Below are positions 1 to 5,182 of a DNA stretch of 7,666 nt, piece after piece. The position numbers and the translations under genes were made by a program. This DNA comes from Oscillospiraceae bacterium. GTDB lineage: Bacteria > Bacillota_A > Clostridia > Oscillospirales > Oscillospiraceae. Location: positions 1 to 7,666 of the forward strand of contig JAGBEM010000181.1 of the NCBI GenBank assembly GCA_017936985.1, read 5' to 3'. The notes under the pieces are model-generated. The model did no database searches. It had not been told where the DNA came from and was given only the letters and a program-made list of their open reading frames with translations. Every line of letters begins with the position of its first letter. The first letter of the stretch is position 1.

Positions 1-76
1 GGATGGTAAGGCAGCTGAATTGGATGCAGCGAAGAACAGGAGTGATATAAAGGAGGAAGTTTATGCAAACAATTAA
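1..76 (+). CDS. 3' end of an upstream phage gene (partial, frame uncertain)
   Basis: Two frames are open from the left edge. One ends at a TAA at 48-50, just before the AAGGAGG of the next gene. The other ends at a TAA at 74-76, overlapping the next gene by 14 bases, and reads as a charged helix-like tail (DGKAAELDAAKNRSDIKEE). The second has fewer rare arginine codons; the first has the tidier spacing to the ribosome-binding site. The next gene is a tail appendage and transcription is co-directional, so this is probably the end of another tail protein. Too little is present to name it or to settle the frame. Confidence 0.35.
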   Translation, partial: DGKAAELDAAKNRSDIKEEVYANN

Positions 77-2159
77 TTTAAACATCAACAAAAAAACAGT
101 GATTCCTGTGCTGTGCGCAAAGCAGGGAGATGTGGGGCGCAAATTCCAGGTGGTATTTTCTGATGGGATCCCGGAGAGTGTGGCATTCTCCGTTTGGTAT
201 TCCGGCGCCAGCGGCGAGGGCAACTATACGCACATCGGTGATGTCAGTGCCTTCACAATCGATGGCAACACCGTTACTGTGGAGTTGATTACCCAGATGT
301 TGACCAATGCCGGCGAAGGTCTGCTGTGCTTGGTCATGAGCAGCGCCGACGGTGCTCAGCTAGCCTCCTGGAACATTCCCTACATGGTCGAGTCTGTTCC
401 GGGTATGGGCAGTGCCGTGGCAGAGCAGTATTACACTGCCTTTTCGGAACTAAAGCACCTCCCCGTTGTGGCCAATGCCGAACCGGGGCAGACAATCACA
501 GTCAAAGAAGTGGACGAAAACGGAAAGCCAATCCTGTGGGAAACAGTAACCCCAATTGGCGAGAGCGGTGAGGGTATTAACTCGGCGGTGTTTAATGGCA
601 ACAATCCGGAGACTGCAACAGGAGAAAGCGCCGCCGTTGTTGGTGCAACCTATGAATACCTGGACGGTGTGCGCATTCAGATGCCGAAAGCCAGTGGTAA
701 GGCTTCCACGGTCAGTGGTATGGGCTGCCAGGCTACAGGAAATGCAGCAGACGCAAGCGGTATCTTGACTAAGGCTACAGCTCCTGCGGCCAGTGCCAGA
801 GGCAACAATACCATCGCATCCGGTTATGGATCCAGCGCTGAGGGTGGCTCTACCATTGCGGCAAGTACATACCAGCACGTGCAGGGTACATTCAACGAGC
901 CGGACGAAGAAGGCAAATACGCTCACATCGTCGGCGGCGGCACCAAGCTGCAGCGTAAGAACGTCCACACTCTCGACTGGGATGGCAATGCGTGGTTCCT
1001 GGGAAGGGTACTAGCCGCTGCGCTGAATTTATGCGGTGACGAATGCACAGTTGGCGTAAAGGGTTTCTACTGGCAGGATATTGTCTTTGTCGATGAACCT
1101 GATTTGTACGGCTATAAAATAACGCTTTCAACCATCAACGGCGACCACGGCACAGAACAGGAATTTGACATTACTGCATTCTGGGGCGTTGGTGATGTAA
1201 TCTCTATTCACAACAACCAGAAACACTATGATTGCGCACAAATTCTAAAGGTTGAAGCAAATGCCATTTATGTAGGTGATGTACTTCCATTCGATACTGT
1301 AAATGACTTGAATCCGCAATCTGATCATTTTACCGATAACGCCGTATATGTACTCTCCAAGCCACAAGCCGGTCTGGTAGACTTTGGCCCCTATGCCAAT
1401 GCTGCCGGTCTGCTGAGCAAAGCGCTGAACTACTGCGCAACGGCCTTCGGCGCTAATGTTGAAGTGCTTGGCCAGTATGGCTTCGGTGCCGGAAGAGATC
1501 ACAAGATTGGTCATGCGGCTGCGGCCTTCGGCAGAGAGAATACTGTTATGGGTGAACAGGCATTTGGGGCCGGCGCGTTCAATACCGTTCTGGGAAATCT
1601 GGCAGTAGCATTCGGACGAAATAATACGGTCAGCGGTAGAGGTGCTTTGGTAGCAGGACTGGAGAATAAAGTTACCGGAGAAGGTGCTTCCTGTTTGGGT
1701 ACGCCTTACACCTATAAGAGCGGCGCCAAGAAAATAAATGAAGCCAATGGAAAGGCTGCATCTGTTAGGGGTATGGGCAATGTTGCTAACGGAGACGCAG
1801 CTGAGGCTAGTGGCATTCTCTGCTCTGCTTACGCCACCGGTGCAAGTGCCAAGGGCAATGGAACCAACTCGAGTGGTTACTGCGCCAGTGCCGAAGGACA
1901 GGGCACAAAAGCAGCCAGTTCCTACCAGCATGTGCAAGGAAAATTCAACAAGGTGGACAGCACGGACCAATATGCCCACATCGTCGGCGGCGGCAGTTCT
2001 GACACCGACCGCAAGAATATCCACACTCTGGACTGGAGCGGTAACGCAATGTTTGCCGGCACTGTGGAAGGCACGGCGCTGATCCTAAAATCTCCAAACG
2101 GCACACGTTTCCAGATTGCTGTTGATGATGACGGCATACTGACCACTACAGCAATTTAA
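63..2159 (+). CDS. Prophage tail appendage / receptor-binding protein, BppU-like N-terminus with beta-roll head repeats
   Basis: A 698-residue structural protein, starting at an ATG 6 bases after AGGAGG (51-56). Residues 1 to about 120 (MQTINLNINKK start, all-beta pattern, 'WNIPYMVE') resemble the N-terminal domain of BppU-type baseplate proteins, which attaches the appendage to the phage baseplate. Residues 212-316 and 563-668 are two copies of one module, each running from GKAS through 'YQHVQG' and 'YAHIVGGG' to 'HTLDW-GNA-F', a pattern I know from many clostridial phage tail proteins. Residues 459-546 are roughly 14-residue repeats with glycines at positions 5 and 12 (for example AVAFGRNNTVSGRG), as in the left-handed beta-roll head of trimeric adhesins such as YadA. 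A distinct AT-richer stretch (about 317-458) lies between. No enzymatic motif is evident. It is probably a trimeric, surface-exposed adhesin at the tail tip. Placement just before the lysin fits. The family-level role is fairly secure; the receptor is unknown. Confidence 0.85.
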   Translation: MQTINLNINKKTVIPVLCAKQGDVGRKFQVVFSDGIPESVAFSVWYSGASGEGNYTHIGDVSAFTIDGNTVTVELITQMLTNAGEGLLCLVMSSADGAQLASWNIPYMVESVPGMGSAVAEQYYTAFSELKHLPVVANAEPGQTITVKEVDENGKPILWETVTPIGESGEGINSAVFNGNNPETATGESAAVVGATYEYLDGVRIQMPKASGKASTVSGMGCQATGNAADASGILTKATAPAASARGNNTIASGYGSSAEGGSTIAASTYQHVQGTFNEPDEEGKYAHIVGGGTKLQRKNVHTLDWDGNAWFLGRVLAAALNLCGDECTVGVKGFYWQDIVFVDEPDLYGYKITLSTINGDHGTEQEFDITAFWGVGDVISIHNNQKHYDCAQILKVEANAIYVGDVLPFDTVNDLNPQSDHFTDNAVYVLSKPQAGLVDFGPYANAAGLLSKALNYCATAFGANVEVLGQYGFGAGRDHKIGHAAAAFGRENTVMGEQAFGAGAFNTVLGNLAVAFGRNNTVSGRGALVAGLENKVTGEGASCLGTPYTYKSGAKKINEANGKAASVRGMGNVANGDAAEASGILCSAYATGASAKGNGTNSSGYCASAEGQGTKAASSYQHVQGKFNKVDSTDQYAHIVGGGSSDTDRKNIHTLDWSGNAMFAGTVEGTALILKSPNGTRFQIAVDDDGILTTTAI
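696..1010 (+). repeat. Tail-protein module, copy 1 (residues 212-316)
   Basis: First copy of a roughly 105-residue module that recurs at 1749-2066 in the same gene and frame. Shared landmarks in order are GKA-S, V-GMG, A-G-AA-ASGI, A-GASA/AASA-KGN, SSGY/ASGY, SAEG, AAS-YQHVQG, F-N, YAHIVGGG, RKN-HTLDW and GNA-F. The two copies have diverged at many nucleotide positions, so the duplication or acquisition is old. Confidence 0.85.
1437..1700 (+). repeat. Beta-roll head repeats, 14-residue period (residues 459-546)
   Basis: Six consecutive units and the start of a seventh. Five are exactly 14 residues (ATAFGANVEVLGQY, AAAFGRENTVMGEQ, AFGAGAFNTVLGNL, AVAFGRNNTVSGRG, ALVAGLENKVTGEG). The second unit (GFGAGRDHKIGHA) is 13 residues, and the run ends at ASCLG. 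Glycine at unit positions 5 and 12 and a hydrophobic residue at position 10 are nearly constant. This matches the head-repeat pattern of trimeric autotransporter adhesins, where each unit forms one turn of a left-handed beta-roll. Structure and trimerisation are inferred from the pattern. Confidence 0.8.
1749..2066 (+). repeat. Tail-protein module, copy 2 (residues 563-668)
   Basis: Second copy of the module at 696-1010. It is followed by a short C-terminal cap (residues 669-698, ending in TTTAI) that the first copy lacks. The two copies bracket the beta-roll repeats and the AT-richer insert. Confidence 0.85.
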
Positions 2160-2175
2160 CTGAGGAGGAACTTAT

Positions 2176-2883
2176 ATGACAACGAAACAGAAACAGCGGC
2201 AGTTGAAGTTCATGGGCTACTACTGCGGCGATATTGATGGTAAGTGGGGTACTCTGTCCAAGGTGGCCACCAAGGCATTCCAGAAGGACAACGGTCTGGG
2301 CGATGATGGTGTTTTCGGCTCTAAGACCAAAGCTATGAGCAAATCTGTGATCAAGGAGATTCAGATAGCTATCGGTATGCCTGCGAAGCTGCAGGACGGT
2401 CTGGCAGGTCCCAAGACTGAGGCTGCTACTAAGGAATACCAGGCAGCCAACGGCCTGCCTGTCGATGGCATCGCCGGCCCTTTGACCCAGGCGAAGATTG
2501 CCGAGGTTGAGTCAATCAACTGGGACGAAGTGAAATATTTCGCCCATGACGAGTTCAAGTGTAAGTGCGGTGGTAAATACTGCGACGGCTTTCCGGTGGA
2601 GCCGACCAAGAAGCTGGTTGCCGTCTGTGACCGGACTCGGGAGCACTTTGGCGGTGCGATGGTGATCAACTCTGGTGTGCGCTGTCAGACCTACAATGAC
2701 CGTCTGAAAGGCAGCGTACCCAACAGCCGGCACATTCAGGGAATGGCTGCAGACTTCAAGGTCCGCACCAGCAAGGGCGGATATCTGGGCTCCAAGAAAC
2801 TCTTGGAGTTCGTCCAGAACCAGCCGGAGATTCGTTACGCTTATGCTATTAACAGCCGCTCCGTACACATGGATGTGTATTGA
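2176..2883 (+). CDS. Phage endolysin: tandem peptidoglycan-binding repeats plus M15-type zinc peptidase
   Basis: A 235-residue lysin that would cut peptide cross-links or stems of peptidoglycan at the end of the lytic cycle. Residues about 5-52 and 55-108 are two peptidoglycan-binding repeats of the PG_binding_1 kind ('MGYYCGDIDGKWGTLSKVA', 'NGLPVDGIAGPLTQAK'). Residues about 120-235 match the M15 D-Ala-D-Ala carboxypeptidase / L-Ala-D-Glu endopeptidase fold: 'EFKCKCGG', 'INSGVRC' with the conserved arginine R169, the zinc-binding SRHIQGMAADF (H186, D193) and a terminal VHMDVY with the third ligand H231. There is no signal peptide, so export should depend on a holin. AGGAGG at 2163-2168 lies 7 bases before the ATG. 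The gene follows the tail protein by 16 bases and precedes two small membrane proteins, the usual lysis cassette order. Exact bond specificity cannot be read from the sequence. Confidence 0.92.
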   Translation: MTTKQKQRQLKFMGYYCGDIDGKWGTLSKVATKAFQKDNGLGDDGVFGSKTKAMSKSVIKEIQIAIGMPAKLQDGLAGPKTEAATKEYQAANGLPVDGIAGPLTQAKIAEVESINWDEVKYFAHDEFKCKCGGKYCDGFPVEPTKKLVAVCDRTREHFGGAMVINSGVRCQTYNDRLKGSVPNSRHIQGMAADFKVRTSKGGYLGSKKLLEFVQNQPEIRYAYAINSRSVHMDVY

Positions 2884-2888
2884 GGTGG
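2883..2888 (+). promoter_or_regulatory. Weak ribosome-binding site that decides the start of the next gene
   Basis: AGGTGG lies 9 bases before a GTG codon at 2898 and overlaps the end of the endolysin gene. The alternative in-frame TTG at 2880 overlaps the endolysin stop codon and has no purine-rich site before it. GTG at 2898 is therefore preferred. Confidence 0.5.
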
Positions 2889-2897
2889 TGGCAGTGT

Positions 2898-3179
2898 GTG
2901 AATCTGACGTACATTGTTACACTGATTGGTGAAATCGGTGTTTTGTTGGGTGTGATTATTCCTGTCGTCGTTTTTATCCATAAGATTGCCAACGGCACGA
3001 AATGCCAACTTCGAAGCGAAATGCTCCGGATTTACTATCACAACCGAGAGACGGAATGTATCCGGCAATATGAGTATGAAAATTTTGTAATGCTCTATGA
3101 CGCATATCATGCACTGAAGGGTAATTCCTTTATCGACAAAATTTACAGTGAGGTAAAAACCTGGGAAGTCATTACCTAA
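2898..3179 (+). CDS. Small phage membrane protein of the lysis cassette, holin-like
   Basis: A 93-residue protein when read from GTG 2898 (99 residues from TTG 2880). Residues about 3-27 form one hydrophobic segment (LTYIVTLIGEIGVLLGVII...) followed by a positively charged stretch, so the rest should be cytoplasmic. The tail contains 'LRSEMLRIYYHNRE' and 'NFVMLYDAYHALKGNSFIDKIY', which fit a family of short clostridial phage proteins with a C-terminal pattern of 'LR--i---Y', 'Y-AYHALGGNG' and an 'L-P' end. Members sit beside endolysins and are often called holins or left hypothetical. The position between endolysin and a two-helix holin candidate supports a lysis role, as holin or partner. 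A direct assay-based function is not known to me. Confidence 0.7.
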   Translation: MNLTYIVTLIGEIGVLLGVIIPVVVFIHKIANGTKCQLRSEMLRIYYHNRETECIRQYEYENFVMLYDAYHALKGNSFIDKIYSEVKTWEVIT

Positions 3180-3192
3180 AGGAGGAATAAAA

Positions 3193-3375
3193 ATGGAAAC
3201 GTTGAAGAAAAATGCGGCCAATCTGTTGAAAGTCAAAACCATTGTCACCATGGCGGTGATCACTGTATTTTCCGTCCTGGCGCTTAATGGCGATATTTCA
3301 CCTGACAACGTGAATATGATTGTTACAACTGTGATTGCTTTCTATTTTGGCACGCAGCATGAAAAACAAGTTTAG
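3193..3375 (+). CDS. Putative holin, two transmembrane segments
   Basis: A 60-residue protein with two hydrophobic segments, about residues 15-32 (KTIVTMAVITVFSVLAL) and 40-54 (VNMIVTTVIAFYFGTQ), joined by a short NGDISPDN turn, with a basic N-terminus (METLKKN). This is the size and topology of small class II-like holins. The pattern 'IAFYFGTQ' near the C-terminus recurs in short clostridial phage holin-like proteins. AAAGGAGG at 3178-3185 lies 7 bases before the ATG, the strongest site in the cassette. It is the last gene before a strong terminator. It would form membrane lesions that release the unsignalled endolysin. Either this protein or the preceding one could be the main holin. Confidence 0.7.
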   Translation: METLKKNAANLLKVKTIVTMAVITVFSVLALNGDISPDNVNMIVTTVIAFYFGTQHEKQV

Positions 3376-3380
3376 CAAGC

Positions 3381-3420
3381 GAATGCCCCTCTCCAATGTG
3401 GAGAGGGGCATTCTTCTGTT
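3381..3420 (+). terminator. Rho-independent terminator of the phage late operon
   Basis: A perfect 14-bp stem (3381-3394 with 3400-3413; left arm GAATGCCCCTCTCC) with a 5-base AATGT loop, followed by TTCTGTT. It begins 5 bases after the holin stop codon. Read on the minus strand there is no T-run after the stem, so it should mainly stop plus-strand transcription. Confidence 0.85.
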
Positions 3421-3450
3421 GGTTGTAGCATTGTACACCGGTATCTTGCG

Positions 3451-3651
3451 CTATTGCGGTATGCCTAGTACCAAGAAATCAATGCTCACACAAAACTCTT
3501 GAGCGATGGCTGCAAGGATATCAATAGACGGCTCACGACGCCCCTGCTCATACATGCTTACTGTGCTTGGACTGATATGCAATCGTTCAGCCAGTTTTTT
3601 CTGGCTCAAATTTGCCTTGTGGCGTAAAGCTGCGATGCGTAATCCTAACAT
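3451..3651 (-). CDS. Small XRE-family helix-turn-helix transcriptional regulator
   Basis: A 66-residue protein made almost wholly of a Cro/C1-type helix-turn-helix domain. Key segments are 'LRIAALRHKANLSQKKLAERLHI' (helices 1-2), 'SPSTVSMYEQGRREPS' (recognition helix and the conserved E-GRR-PS turn) and 'IDILAAIAQEFCVSIDFLV' (helices 4-5). There is no C-terminal dimerisation or peptidase domain, so it is much shorter than a classical phage C1 repressor. A weak AGAGAAG lies just before the ATG. The gene converges on the phage lysis cassette and stands alone. It may be a prophage-encoded regulator or cargo expressed in the lysogen, or a host gene beside the insertion. Its target is not identifiable, although CGAAA repeats at 3702-3716 in its own upstream region are a candidate site for self-control. 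Confidence 0.85.
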   Translation of the reverse strand: MLGLRIAALRHKANLSQKKLAERLHISPSTVSMYEQGRREPSIDILAAIAQEFCVSIDFLVLGIPQ

Positions 3652-3681
3652 GATACTTCTCTCTTTCTGTCTGTTTTGTTT

Positions 3682-3716
3682 ATTGTAGCATTAAAGTCCT
3701 GCGAAATTTGACGAAA
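3682..3716 (-). promoter_or_regulatory. Possible extended -10 promoter and operator for the XRE gene
   Basis: Read on the minus strand, TGCTACAAT gives an extended -10 element (TACAAT at 3687-3682) about 30 bases before the ATG. No good -35 hexamer sits 16-18 bases upstream, as can be the case for extended -10 promoters. Two CGAAA pentamers on the plus strand (3702-3706 and 3712-3716) start exactly 10 bases apart, one helical turn, in the -35 area. That spacing suits a bound regulator, but this is inference. Confidence 0.4.
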
Positions 3717-3848
3717 CCTGTCGTACATAGAGAGCGCCTCAATTATTGCATAAATCTCTTACACTTTGGGGAGCCTTTCGTTTCTTTTTTGAGCAAAATG
3801 TTCCCCCAGCATTAATTGCATAGTCAAACTAAACGCCAAAGAATACGC

Positions 3849-3874
3849 AAAAGCCGCTCGGGCGAGCGGCTTTT
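3849..3874 (-). terminator. Bidirectional hairpin terminator downstream of the SASP gene
   Basis: AAAAGCCGCTCG (3849-3860) pairs with CGAGCGGCTTTT (3863-3874) around a GG centre, so the real loop is probably 4 bases. The A-tract on one side and T-tract on the other allow termination in both directions. It lies about 30 bases after the SASP stop codon and most likely serves that gene, while also insulating it from prophage transcription. Confidence 0.8.
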
Positions 3875-3902
3875 AGCTATATATTAGCAATTCTTTTGAT
3901 TA

Positions 3903-4160
3903 TCAGATAACCAGTTCTGCTATGTACCGCACGATCTGGATATGACCTATAGCGATACGGTTTTTTCGCTCAAAACTCATGCTTCGTACGGGACAATTGT
4001 TCTTGACCATCTGGCCGCCGACGGAGCCAGCCTCACGGGAGGTCAGGTGACCGTTGTAACCGTTGGTCAGGTTCACGCCCACTTCCTGTGCAGCCTGCAT
4101 CTTGAAGTTGTCCATAGCCTGACGAGCTTCGGGAATGTTGATCTGGTTGTTGTTCTTCAT
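3903..4160 (-). CDS. Alpha/beta-type small acid-soluble spore protein (SASP) with abnormal C-terminus
   Basis: An 85-residue protein that starts MKNNNQINIPEARQAMDNFK. Such proteins coat and protect spore DNA and are degraded by the GPR protease at germination. The core is clear: 'NIPEARQAMDNFKMQAAQEVGVNL', 'NGYNGHLTSREAGSVGGQMVK'. The ATG at 4160 follows AAAAGGAG (4177-4170) by 9 bases. A longer reading from 4322 adds unrelated sequence and is rejected. Two oddities are visible. The usual GPR site K-x-E-[I/L/V]-A reads KMQAA, so the glutamate is replaced by glutamine. After GGQMVK the family normally continues with a basic residue and hydrophobics such as KMIE, but here it runs NNCPVRSMSF... 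for another 30 or so residues rich in rare-type codons, suggesting read-through after a lost or replaced 3' end. No convincing sigma-G promoter is seen upstream. The family call is secure; functionality is uncertain. Confidence 0.85.
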   Translation of the reverse strand: MKNNNQINIPEARQAMDNFKMQAAQEVGVNLTNGYNGHLTSREAGSVGGQMVKNNCPVRSMSFERKNRIAIGHIQIVRYIAELVI

Positions 4161-4173
4161 AGTGTTTCTCTCC

Positions 4174-4285
4174 TTTTCCGTTTTCTTCGGAAAGCCAAGG
4201 CCGCTTTCCGGTAGAAAACGGTCTTTGTTTCCGCAAACATAGCTTTGCCCTTTTATGGCGAAATATGATTGTTTCTTTTCGGAAA
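4174..4285 (-). promoter_or_regulatory. SASP leader with alternative TTTCCG/CGGAAA hairpins
   Basis: On the plus strand TTTCCG occurs at 4175-4180, 4205-4210 and 4228-4233, and CGGAAA at 4188-4193 and 4280-4285. The segment at 4188-4195 can pair over 8 bases with 4203-4210 (7-base loop), or over 6 bases with 4175-4180 (7-base loop). The second pairing covers part of the SASP ribosome-binding site at 4170-4177. In the SASP transcript these two hairpins exclude each other. A regulatory role is inference; a chance cluster remains possible. Confidence 0.35.
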
Positions 4286-4363
4286 TCGACACAAAAAATG
4301 GAAACGCACCCTTTTGCGTCATGGCGCATAAGCTGAGGTAAACGTCTCAAAAGGAGCCTGCTT

Positions 4364-5137
4364 ATGTCCATACAACTACTAACTGTCATTATCCTGCCCT
4401 TTTTGGGCACCGCCATAGGTGCAGCCTTTGTCTTTTTCATGAAAGGTGAGCTTCGTCCGCGGCTGCAGCAAGGTATGTCCGGCTTTGCGGCAGGGGTTAT
4501 GGTTGCTGCTTCTGTCTGGAGTCTGCTGCTGCCGGCGCTGGAGCGTTCGGCACACCTGGGAAAACTTGCATTTCTGCCGGCTTTTTGCGGTATTTGGTGC
4601 GGTGTTTTGCTATTGCGGCTGCTGGATCGGCTGATCCCCTGGCTCCACCGCGGCCATTTGGACAGTACAAAAAGCACGCAGCGGCGCAGTCACCTTTTGA
4701 TGCTGGCAGTGACGCTGCACAACCTGCCGGAAGGTATGGCTGTAGGTGCAGCAGCCGCCAGCTTTTTGGCAGGCGACGGAATCTCCTTTGCCGCTGTGCT
4801 GACGCTCTCGCTGGGGATCGCCATACAGGATTTTCCCGAAGGCGCGATCATTTCTCTGCCAATGCGTAGTCAGGGAACCTCCAAAAGCAAAGCTTTTATC
4901 TGCGGTGCGCTGTCCGGGATCGTCGAGCCCATCGGCGCTGGGCTCACCTTGGCATTAGCCAGGCTTGCTGTGCCGATATTACCGTTTATGCTCAGTTTTT
5001 CCGCAGGTGCCATGCTTTATGTAGTCGTGCAGGAATTAATTCCCGATATGCAGGACGATGTCAATCCTTACACTGGAACGATCTTATTCACTGCCGGATT
5101 TACACTGATGATGATATTGGATCTCGTCCTGGGATGA
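4364..5137 (+). CDS. ZIP-family divalent metal transporter
   Basis: A 257-residue integral membrane protein with about eight hydrophobic segments, the normal length for bacterial ZIP proteins (ZupT/GufA-like), which bring zinc, iron or other divalent metals into the cytoplasm. The diagnostic metal-site motifs are both present: HNLPEG (H119, N120, P122, E123) in the fourth segment and 'IQDFPEG' (Q155, D156, E159) in the fifth. The loop before the fourth segment (about residues 95-110) is short and has only a few histidines. It ends 'DLVLG'. AAGGAG at 4351-4356 lies 7 bases before the ATG. The gene is divergent from the SASP gene and convergent with the next membrane protein, so it is probably transcribed alone. 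The upstream region has an ACGCA/TGCGT inverted repeat (4304-4319) but no metal-regulator box I can name. The metal specificity cannot be predicted. Confidence 0.9.
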   Translation: MSIQLLTVIILPFLGTAIGAAFVFFMKGELRPRLQQGMSGFAAGVMVAASVWSLLLPALERSAHLGKLAFLPAFCGIWCGVLLLRLLDRLIPWLHRGHLDSTKSTQRRSHLLMLAVTLHNLPEGMAVGAAAASFLAGDGISFAAVLTLSLGIAIQDFPEGAIISLPMRSQGTSKSKAFICGALSGIVEPIGAGLTLALARLAVPILPFMLSFSAGAMLYVVVQELIPDMQDDVNPYTGTILFTAGFTLMMILDLVLG

Positions 5138-5138
5138 C

Positions 5139-5171
5139 AAAAGGCGCGGTGCTGAACGCACCGCGCCTTTT
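5139..5171. terminator. Bidirectional terminator between the ZIP gene and the membrane-protein gene
   Basis: A perfect 14-bp stem (5139-5152 with 5158-5171, left arm AAAAGGCGCGGTGC) with a TGAAC loop. A-tract and T-tract flanks make it work for the plus-strand ZIP gene and for the convergent minus-strand gene ending at 5183. Its central 23 bases recur exactly at 6518-6540. Confidence 0.9.
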
Positions 5172-5182
5172 ATTGCTATGTA

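Larger units (their letters stand above)
3652..3902. other. AT-rich intergenic stretch at the presumed prophage edge
   Basis: About 250 bases without a supportable gene. Hand counts give 37% GC at 3661-3720 and 35% at 3781-3840, well below the flanking genes. It contains the XRE promoter candidate, two ATTGCATA octamers (3745-3752, 3815-3822) and the hairpin terminator at 3849-3874. No tRNA, integrase or long direct repeat is visible. An attachment site could lie here, but none can be demonstrated from one end alone. Confidence 0.5.

Noticed and set aside
1245..2024. Long minus-strand open frame (259 residues) inside the tail protein gene
   Set aside because: It lies antisense to the repeat-rich coding region, has no ribosome-binding site and a composition typical of a shadow frame. 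The plus-strand protein has clear domain structure.
3423..3692. Ten-base direct repeat TTGTAGCATT at 3423-3432 and 3683-3692, flanking the XRE gene
   Set aside because: Many 10-base repeats are expected by chance in a window of this size, and one copy overlaps a promoter -10 element, so there is no basis for calling it an attachment site.
3745..3822. Two ATTGCATA octamers about 70 bases apart in the AT-rich region
   Set aside because: Short, AT-rich and easily due to chance; kept only as a note for anyone searching for an attachment core.
3993..4000. Palindrome ACAATTGT within the SASP tail
   Set aside because: It does not extend beyond 8 bases and has no second copy nearby.
4161..4322. N-terminal extension of the SASP frame to an ATG at 4322
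   Set aside because: The extension is not SASP-like. The conserved start MKNNNQINIPEA at 4160 has its own AAAAGGAG site, and the longer start has none.
4163..4363. Sigma-G promoter for the SASP gene
   Set aside because: A CATATTT on the minus strand resembles a -10, but no acceptable -35 element is present at the right spacing.
4033..4677. Minus-strand open frame of 214 residues over the SASP leader and ZIP gene
   Set aside because: It is antisense to the ZIP transporter and out of frame with the SASP gene. Both of those have family motifs, and this reading has none.
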